DNA from: CAZKCI01 sp964584165
Lineage (GTDB): Bacteria; Auribacterota; Erginobacteria; Erginobacterales; CAZKCI01
NCBI GenBank assembly: GCA_964584165.1
Contig: CAZOYW010000001.1
Location: 1-64,000 of the forward strand
Direction: 5' to 3'
Length of the DNA stretch: 64,000 nt
Every line of letters starts with the position of its first letter. The stretch's first letter is position 1. The notes beneath the pieces are model-generated. The model was not told the DNA's origin, did no database searches, and saw nothing but the letters and a program-made list of their open reading frames with translations. The position numbers and the translations under genes are program-made. This document shows, piece after piece, positions 58,662 to 64,000 of the stretch.

Positions 58662-60320
58662 TCACCCTCTCAGCAGATCGAATTCTTTGAGGTCGATCCT
58701 TCCCTCCCGGAGGAGTTCCTCCCCCCGGAGGCGGATGGCGCTCCCGGCGAGAGCCTCCCCGGCGGCCTTCGCCTCCGGCAGCCCCCGGCTTCGCAAGGCC
58801 TCCTTGATCTCCGGGGTGAAGACAACGCACTCGAAAAGCCATTCCACCCCCTGGAAGCCGGTCCCGCGGCAGGCCGGGCAGCCGACCGGGCGAAAGAGCT
58901 TCTCGAAGCCCCGCGCGGCGAGGAAGCGGCGGCCGCGGACGTCCGCGTCGCCGATCGGCTCCGCCCGGCGGCAGGACGGGCAGAGGAGACGAACCGGGCG
59001 GACGGCCAGGACGGCCCGGAGGGCGGAGAGGAAAAGGGAGGCCGGGAGGCCGCATTCGCCGGCGAAGGCGAGGCAATCCGCTACGGCGCCGAGTTCGCTC
59101 TTGCCCACCACGGCCGCCCCGCCGAGGGCGAGCCGGACCGCCTGGGCGAGAGTCTCCTTCCCGTCGATGAAGTCCGTGAAGACGGCGTCGGGGTTCTGGC
59201 GGGCGAGGGACTGGAGTCCGCGGGAGTAACCCGCGTCGCTGTCCGTCTCCGCCTTGATCTCGGTGTAATCCCGCTCCTCCCCGCGGTCGTCCCGGCGCAG
59301 GGCGATGGCCTTGACCCGCGGCGAGATCTGGCGCTTGAAGGCGGCCTCGGCCGCCTGGAGCGGCAGCCCCCGGCCCGGCCCGCAGACGAGGTAGAGCCCG
59401 CCGTCCCGGCCGAAGGCGGAGGCAAACTCCCGCCAGGCCGGGGCGGCGGAGAGCGCGGCGGAGCCGTCCGCCCCCCCGTCGGCCGAGTTCTCGAAGGAGA
59501 CCAAGGCTCCCGTACCGCCCAGGGCGGGGAAGAAGGAGAGGTGCAGGAAGGCCTTGGTCCCCCCCAGGGTCATGGAGAACTTGCGCCCCGCGTCCCCGTT
59601 CTCCGCTCCGGCCACTACCTTGAGGCGGGCGATGCAGATCGTCCGGAAGATCGGAGGATAGAGGGCCCGTTCCTCCATCCCCGCGGCCGAACGGTAGCGG
59701 ACCCGGAGGCCCGCGGAGGCGGGCTCGAAGTGGATCTCCTTGATCCCCCTCCGCCAGCCCTCCAGGAGGTGGAAGTAGACCAGCGAGGCTCCCGTGATGT
59801 CGGAGATCAGGCGGGCGTAGGGCAGGTCGGGCGGCGGCTCGTAGCCGGAGAGGCGGTAGGCGCGGGCGATCTCGCCCCCCCCGGAGGAGAAGAAGTAGTC
59901 GAGCACGAAGAGGATCGCCTCCCGCCGCGCCACCGCCGGAAGGATCTCCCGCCGGGCGAAAAGGGCGAGCTCGGCGAGAGCCCGGGGGTCGCTGGGGTCG
60001 GCCAGGGCTACCCGCAGGGCCTCGCCTTCCCGGGCGATCGGGACCGCGAGGTGCTCGGTCAGGACCTCGGCCGGGACGGACGCCACCGCTTCGCGGCTGA
60101 TCCGCTCCGGGATGAGCTCCACGTAGGGGATCCCCATCGCCGCCGCCAGCGCCCGGTTGAGATCGTCCTCCGAGAGGTAGCCGCGCTCCCGGAGGTGGGA
60201 GGCGAGCGTCCCCCCCGTCCGCTTCTGCTCGCGGCAGGCCAGGGTGATCCGGTGGAGCGGGATGAGGCGGCTCCGGGCCAGGTGGCGGATGAACTTGGTC
60301 TGGGAGAAGGCCTTCCTCAC
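58662..60320 (-). CDS. Degenerate GspE/PilB-type protein lacking Walker A
   Basis: This 552-residue protein follows the GspE/PilB plan. It has an N-terminal MshEN-like domain (LASHLRERGYLSEDDLNRAL, AMGIPYVEL), the IKEIHFEPASAGLRVRYR segment and a C-terminal zinc tetracysteine (LLCPSCRRAEP, CPACRGTGFQG). The nucleotide site has decayed: where GPTGSGKTTTLY is expected it reads CGPGRGLPLQAAE, and the Walker B/Asp-box area reads AVFTDFIDGKETLAQAVRL. It is therefore unlikely to hydrolyse ATP and may be a regulatory or structural subunit of a pilus or secretion system encoded elsewhere. The GTG start overlaps the receiver stop by 4 nt. Confidence 0.85.
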   Translation of the reverse strand: MRKAFSQTKFIRHLARSRLIPLHRITLACREQKRTGGTLASHLRERGYLSEDDLNRALAAAMGIPYVELIPERISREAVASVPAEVLTEHLAVPIAREGEALRVALADPSDPRALAELALFARREILPAVARREAILFVLDYFFSSGGGEIARAYRLSGYEPPPDLPYARLISDITGASLVYFHLLEGWRRGIKEIHFEPASAGLRVRYRSAAGMEERALYPPIFRTICIARLKVVAGAENGDAGRKFSMTLGGTKAFLHLSFFPALGGTGALVSFENSADGGADGSAALSAAPAWREFASAFGRDGGLYLVCGPGRGLPLQAAEAAFKRQISPRVKAIALRRDDRGEERDYTEIKAETDSDAGYSRGLQSLARQNPDAVFTDFIDGKETLAQAVRLALGGAAVVGKSELGAVADCLAFAGECGLPASLFLSALRAVLAVRPVRLLCPSCRRAEPIGDADVRGRRFLAARGFEKLFRPVGCPACRGTGFQGVEWLFECVVFTPEIKEALRSRGLPEAKAAGEALAGSAIRLRGEELLREGRIDLKEFDLLRG

Positions 60321-60709
60321 GGCGCGCCCTCTCCTCCCTTCCCGGAGGAGACCAGGTTGTCCCCGACGGCGGCGACCTCCTCCGGGGAGTCATCCGCCGC
60401 GAAAACCTCGGCCGCTCCCAGCTCCCGCGCCATCTCGCGGTGGAGGCTCCCGGACTGGCCCTCCACCATGACCACGGGGACGGCGGCGGTCCGGGGGGAA
60501 TCCTTGAGCCGGACCAGTACGGTCAGACCGTCCAGGCCCGGCATCACCACGTCGAGGACGATCAGGTCCGGACGATGGCGGGCGGCCGCGAGGAGACATT
60601 CGGCCCCGTCGGCGGCCTCGGTCACCCGGTAACCCCGGAGGGCGAAGGCGTCCCGGAGGGCGAAGCGGGGGGCGGACTCGTCGTTGACGATCAGGACGAT
60701 CTTCTTCAT
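60317..60709 (-). CDS. Receiver-domain protein with altered active site
   Basis: This 130-residue protein is receiver-like: MKKIVLIVNDESAPRFALRD and the phospho-acceptor Asp in LIVLDVVMPGLDG. But the first acidic pair is ND instead of DD, the switch Thr/Ser position reads VVMVEG, and the conserved Lys before Pro is missing (VFAADDSPEEV). Phosphorylation may be weak or absent. It is coupled by GTGA overlap to the degenerate GspE-like gene, so the two may work together as non-catalytic regulators. A long palindrome abuts its ATG at 60709. Confidence 0.85.
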   Translation of the reverse strand: MKKIVLIVNDESAPRFALRDAFALRGYRVTEAADGAECLLAAARHRPDLIVLDVVMPGLDGLTVLVRLKDSPRTAAVPVVMVEGQSGSLHREMARELGAAEVFAADDSPEEVAAVGDNLVSSGKGGEGAP

Positions 60710-60757
60710 CTTCCATTTTCCGCGGGGCGGGACGCCCCGCCCCGCGGGAAATGGAAG
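60710..60757. promoter_or_regulatory. Long palindrome abutting the receiver start codon
   Basis: CTTCCATTTTCCGCGGGGCG plus GG and the mirror arm pair over 22 bp with one mismatch; loop ACGC. It ends exactly one base before the ATG (60709). It would place a very stable hairpin at the ribosome site. Confidence 0.65.
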
Positions 60758-60996
60758 TATAGCAGATATTCCGCGCCTTCGAAAATGCGGGCGGCGGATT
60801 CTTCTTTTCACGGTTCACGGTCCGCGGTTTACGGTTTACAATCCCGGCATTGCTCCCCTACTATATAGACTCTTCTCGCGCCGATTTTCTTGCAACAATC
60901 GCGGCGCGCTGGCGTCCAAAGCCGGCATCCCAGACGGGAACCCAGAACAGAGAGCCCGATCGCGCGCCGCGCCGGATCGGGACACAGGAGACGGGG
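60758..60996. repeat. Spacer with single-armed family B words
   Basis: CACGGTTCACGGTCCGCGG and GTTTACGGTTTAC at 60808-60840 are family B-type words without a partner arm. The rest (60841-60996) has an A/T-rich stretch around 60850-60900 that may hold the promoter of the downstream STAS gene. No gene seen. Confidence 0.55.
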
Positions 60997-61329
60997 ATGA
61001 ACATCAAGAACGTGAACGACGTCCGGGTGGTGGCCCTGGTCGCCCGCTTCGACGCCTACAGCGCCCGCGACGTCGAGACGGCGCTCAAGGGGCTGATCGA
61101 CGGGGGGGCGAAAAAGATCGTCTGCGACTTCTCTTCCACCGAGTACATCTCGAGCGCGGGCCTGCGCGTGCTCCTCTCCACCGCCAAGGCCCTCCAGAAG
61201 AGCGGGGGCAAGATCGCCCTCTGTAGCCTCAAGCCCTACGTGCGGGAGGTCTTCGAAACCGCCGGATTCACCCAGCTCTTCCCCATCTTCGAAGACGAGG
61301 CGAAGGCAGTGGTCGGACTGAACCAGTAA
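60997..61329 (+). CDS. STAS-domain protein (anti-sigma-factor antagonist family)
   Basis: This 110-residue protein is a typical SpoIIAA-like antagonist: VVALVARFDAYSARDVETAL, IVCDFSSTEYISSAGLRVLL with the phosphorylatable Ser after YIS, and FETAGFTQLFPIFED. It probably takes part in a partner-switching cascade. CAGGAGACGGGG before the ATG at 60997 is a good ribosome site. It is on the + strand, divergent from the receiver gene, and faces the isomerase-like gene across a family G word repeat. Confidence 0.92.
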   Translation: MNIKNVNDVRVVALVARFDAYSARDVETALKGLIDGGAKKIVCDFSSTEYISSAGLRVLLSTAKALQKSGGKIALCSLKPYVREVFETAGFTQLFPIFEDEAKAVVGLNQ

Positions 61330-61341
61330 CTGAAGAAGAAG

Positions 61342-61449
61342 GGATCAGTAATCAGTAACCAATCGCCGGTTGCTGATCACTGATCACTGATTACTGATCA
61401 CTGATTACTGATCACTGATTACTGGTCACTGATTACTGGTCACTGGTTC
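61342..61449. repeat. Inverted word repeat, family G (GATCAGT)
   Basis: The left arm is GGATCAGTAATCAGTAACC; the right arm (61371-61449) has eleven CTGATCA/CTGATTA/CTGGTCA words with a 7-bp period. It separates the convergent STAS and isomerase-like genes. Confidence 0.92.
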
Positions 61450-61474
61450 CTTCCCCTGCGGCACGGCGGGAAGG

Positions 61475-62662
61475 CTAACCCGCATACATCTCCGCGAAGG
61501 TCCGGATCGCCGACGCCGCCTCTTCCCCCGGGACGAGAAGCAGGTGGTTCCCCAGGGGGGCGTCCAGGTATTCCCCGATCCCCTCCCCGCAGCGGACCCG
61601 CACCTGCGTCCGGCAGAGGTCGCTCCGCCGCGGGCTGCCCAGGATCTCGCCCCGGACGATAAAGTGGCGCGAGAGGTCCCTCCCCCCGAAGCGGAAGACC
61701 GCGCAGGGCCCCGGAGGAATCTCCCCCTGGACCGAGACCCCCTTCCCCGATTCGAAATGGGTGAGGAGCCGGGGGCGGCGAAGCAGGCGGAAGGGGGCCG
61801 TGCAGTGGGCGAGGATCGTCTCGTTGCGCTTCCGGTCGACCGCCGAGGGGTTGGCCATGAAGACCGGCGAGTCGGTCAGGAGCTGGCCGACGAGCATGCT
61901 GAAGAGGGCGGGGACGTCCCCCTCGCAGGCGGCGGGCGTCCCCTCGTCGTTCAGGCGGGAGAGGGCCAGGCAGCCCGTGTTCCCGGTCCGGGAGAGGAGG
62001 TCGAAGCAGCGCAGGGTGATCCCGTCGAGGCGATGGGCCCGGATCAATGACTGCAACCCCCGGTGGAAAGAGAGGGCCTGGCTCAAGACCCCCCGGTCCC
62101 CGAACCGAGGCCACCCCGCCGCCGGTTGGGCGGGGCGGCCCGATTCCCGGAGCATCTCCCGGAGGGAGAGGGGGACGAGCGCGCACCCCCAGCGCTTCTT
62201 CACGGCCGACGGATCGACCCGGGACGCGATCAGCCAGGGGGAGGGGGCGCCGACCACGCCCAGGCGGGCGTTCCGGATCCGGGCGCGGGCGAAGGAGGCC
62301 GCCGCCCGCCGCCCGATCTCCCGCGCCAGCTCGGCGGGGGGGCCGTGGAGGAGAACCCCCTTCCCGCCCCGCTCCCGGATAAAGGCGAGCATCTCCAGGG
62401 CCGCCGGGAGGGAGTTTTCCGCGGGGTGCGTGAGGAGGACGACCGGCCTCTCCAGGCGGGGATAGACCCTCCGGAAGATCGTCTCCGTCCCTCCGGTCTG
62501 GACGAAGACCAGGGCGGGGCGCCCCTCTCTCGCCGGACGCAGGGAAAAACCCCCTTCCTCCTCCAACCGCTTCAGGAAAGGGACGGCCTTCCGCCGGATC
62601 CGCTCCGGGTCGTGGATGGGGGACGCGAGGGGGAGGTAATCGATCGTCAGAATCCCGGCCAC
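61475..62662 (-). CDS. Sugar-isomerase-fold protein (fucose/arabinose isomerase-like)
   Basis: This 395-residue protein resembles the FucI/AraA isomerase-like family. ILTIDYLPLASPIHDPERIR, VVLLTHPAENSLPAALEML and GITLRCFDLLSRTGNTGCLA are followed by CEGDVPALFSMLVGQLLT (the metal-Glu/Asp region) and ILAHCTAPFRLL with the late conserved His. Members interconvert aldoses and ketoses, but many divergent ones have unknown substrates. The GTG start at 62662 has AAGGAG six nt before it and overlaps the 3' end of the upstream metallopeptidase gene by 16 nt, so the two are coupled. Confidence 0.75.
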   Translation of the reverse strand: MAGILTIDYLPLASPIHDPERIRRKAVPFLKRLEEEGGFSLRPAREGRPALVFVQTGGTETIFRRVYPRLERPVVLLTHPAENSLPAALEMLAFIRERGGKGVLLHGPPAELAREIGRRAAASFARARIRNARLGVVGAPSPWLIASRVDPSAVKKRWGCALVPLSLREMLRESGRPAQPAAGWPRFGDRGVLSQALSFHRGLQSLIRAHRLDGITLRCFDLLSRTGNTGCLALSRLNDEGTPAACEGDVPALFSMLVGQLLTDSPVFMANPSAVDRKRNETILAHCTAPFRLLRRPRLLTHFESGKGVSVQGEIPPGPCAVFRFGGRDLSRHFIVRGEILGSPRRSDLCRTQVRVRCGEGIGEYLDAPLGNHLLLVPGEEAASAIRTFAEMYAG

Positions 62663-64000
62663 AGGTATCTCCTTCCCAAGGGGTCCTTCTTGCGGATCCG
62701 GATCACCGAGAGCTGGCCGTCCTCGAAGATCAGGTCGGCCTCCCGGCCCGGGAAGTCCACCCACCAATTCCGGGCGGGGTTGGGGGGATTGCGGAGAGCG
62801 CCGCGGCGGCGCAGGGTCTCGAGCGTCTCTTCCCGGGGCTGGCCGATCCGGGCCCCGCACATCTCCCCGGCGAAGGGCTCGAAGGCGCTGACGCCGATCG
62901 TGGCCCCCTGGCGGAAGATGAAATAGAGCCCTTGGTCGTTGTAGCGGGCAAAGGTGACCCCGAAGTGGTCGTCGTTGGATATGGCCTCCGCGCCCTGCAA
63001 CTTGATCTTGCCCAGGCTGGAGGGCTCGCCGAAGGCGAGCCGCACCTGGCGCTCGCCGAGTTCGAAAGGCCGCTCCAGGGAGAAACGCCGGCGCGAGGCC
63101 TCGTCGCCCTGAGTCTCCGCTCTCGCCTGGCGGAGGCGGTTGGTCGCCGCCTTGATCTCCTTCTCGAGGCCGGCGGCGGAGGCGGTGTTCCACTGGGGAT
63201 CCTCCAGGCGGAGCATCCCCACCTCCCCCTCGGCCTTTCCGCAGGCCTGAAGGGCTTCCTCGATCTCGCCCGCTTTCTCCCGTTCCCCGGCCTCGCCGAG
63301 GCGGCGGCGGGCCAGGTCATAGCGCCGCGAGGGCTCAAGGACGGTGTTCTCCTCGTCCGGGACGACCCCCTGCGTTTCTTTTTCCGCCCAGCGCAGCAGG
63401 GCGTTCTCCAGGGCGAGGGCGTCCGGGAACTCCCCTCCCCACCTCTTGGGCAGAAGCTTTTCCGGGTCTTCTCTCCAGAAGAGGGCCTCCGAGCAGAAAG
63501 CGAGGAACTCCCCCGGCTGGCCGCGGAAGGAGAGAAGGAAACGGACCAGGGCCTCCGATTCCAGGTAAAGCAGCTCATTCGAAACCGCGTTTTCGGGATA
63601 GGACTTCATCCGCAGGATCTCCGCGATCGGGATCAGCCGGCAGCGTTGCTGGACGTTCAAGAGCGCGAGGAGATTCTGCTTCCAGTCCGTGGTCTCGTGG
63701 GCCTGGGCGAAGCCCTCGTGGAGCCAGACGGGGATCGGATACTTACGGAGGGGATCGAGGACGACCTCGAGGATCAGGTGGCTGAGCTCGTGGGGGAGGC
63801 TCTCCGTGAGCAGCTCGTCCGATTCGTAGAGGTAGATCGCGGCCGCCTCGCCCGCCCTCCCCAGCCTGAAGAAAGCCTGGACGCCCTCGATGTCTCCGGA
63901 GTGGAACTGGGCGGCCCGCCGAATGTATTCCTTCCTATCCGGCCAGACGAAGACCTGGCAGCGCGCGGAGAGGGCGCGCGTGACGTTCAGGTCCTCGGTC
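62647..64000 (-). CDS. Zinc metallopeptidase-like protein (peptidase MA type), 5' end beyond window
   Basis: The minus-strand frame is open from the right edge, giving 451 codons up to the stop at 62647; the start is not in view. About 65 codons in from the edge, LPHELSHLILEVVLDPL has the HExxH zinc motif and VWLHEGFAQAHE, 25 residues later, has the third ligand Glu in the WLHEGFA form of the peptidase MA/gluzincin family. A coiled-coil-like region follows (RRYDLARRRLGEAGEREKAG), then a beta-rich C-terminus (GVTFARYNDQGLYFIFRQGA). It may be an envelope peptidase. It overlaps the isomerase-like gene by 16 nt. Confidence 0.75.
   Translation of the reverse strand, partial: TEDLNVTRALSARCQVFVWPDRKEYIRRAAQFHSGDIEGVQAFFRLGRAGEAAAIYLYESDELLTESLPHELSHLILEVVLDPLRKYPIPVWLHEGFAQAHETTDWKQNLLALLNVQQRCRLIPIAEILRMKSYPENAVSNELLYLESEALVRFLLSFRGQPGEFLAFCSEALFWREDPEKLLPKRWGGEFPDALALENALLRWAEKETQGVVPDEENTVLEPSRRYDLARRRLGEAGEREKAGEIEEALQACGKAEGEVGMLRLEDPQWNTASAAGLEKEIKAATNRLRQARAETQGDEASRRRFSLERPFELGERQVRLAFGEPSSLGKIKLQGAEAISNDDHFGVTFARYNDQGLYFIFRQGATIGVSAFEPFAGEMCGARIGQPREETLETLRRRGALRNPPNPARNWWVDFPGREADLIFEDGQLSVIRIRKKDPLGRRYLWPGF

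Noticed and set aside
1..64000. Prophage, insertion sequence or integrase genes
   Set aside because: No transposase, integrase or phage structural gene could be recognised anywhere in the window.

Overview
The window looks like the chromosome of a high-GC, Gram-negative (diderm) bacterium. The envelope genes show this: apolipoprotein N-acyltransferase Lnt, LolD and LolC/E, an OmpW-type porin and several lipoproteins. It also carries mcsA-mcsB-clpC, a K+-type membrane pyrophosphatase, and a SecA with an extra PPXD insert, a Cys-rich insert and a C-terminal SEC-C zinc motif. That combination fits an uncultured PVC- or FCB-related lineage, but no marker here settles the phylum. Nearly all genes are on the minus strand, in short operons with many 4-nt ATGA or GTGA overlaps.

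Layout. 1-7.4 kb: a secreted NlpC/P60-like protein (cut by the left edge), an STN/NHL-repeat protein, NUDIX, HEAT, metallo-beta-lactamase-fold and QueD-like proteins, and a cell-wall amidase. 7.4-12 kb: a STAS protein, a 5'-nucleotidase lipoprotein, an Imm5-like protein, then a less GC-rich patch with a MORN_2 protein and an S23-type four-helix-bundle protein. 12-15 kb: tmRNA, a flavodoxin, a NADAR-like lipoprotein and a second four-helix-bundle protein with a repeat tract inside it. 15-30.6 kb: BtpA/SgcQ family, proS, a TPR protein, clpC, mcsB, mcsA, ilvE, lolD, lolC/E, lysS, an RRM protein and prfB with its programmed frameshift. 30.6-48 kb: a YfhO-like membrane protein, lnt, secA, LysM/TPR and TPR lipoproteins, a HEAT lipoprotein, a PAS histidine kinase with its receiver, hppA, an OmpW-like porin and tRNA-Leu(GAG). 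48-54 kb: a DUF3352-like protein and a DppBCDF-type peptide transporter. 54-64 kb: a GT-C/TPR membrane protein, a second flavodoxin, a HEAT-like protein, radC, a degenerate PilB/GspE-like protein, a receiver, a second STAS protein, a sugar-isomerase-fold protein and a zinc metallopeptidase running off the right edge.

The most striking feature is between the genes. About twenty spacers hold short 'word' repeats with a 7-13 bp period. Typically a G-rich array (such as GGAGTATT, GGTTCAC, ATGGACGAT, GGTGTCA, GGTTACG or GGGTTAGGG) is followed by a short spacer and then the complementary C-rich array, so the whole spacer can fold as one long imperfect hairpin. The same word family recurs at distant spacers. 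The words reach into genes: they supply stop codons and C-terminal residues (ProS, LolD, the NADAR protein, an ABC ATPase, the GT-C protein) and open frames just upstream of true starts (SecA, LolD, flavodoxin, a TPR protein). One four-helix-bundle (S23/Avd-fold) gene contains about thirty 9-bp words in frame. A separate class of perfect GC-core palindromes lies directly at gene starts and ends. I regard the word-repeat/four-helix-bundle association as the best candidate for an undescribed system here.
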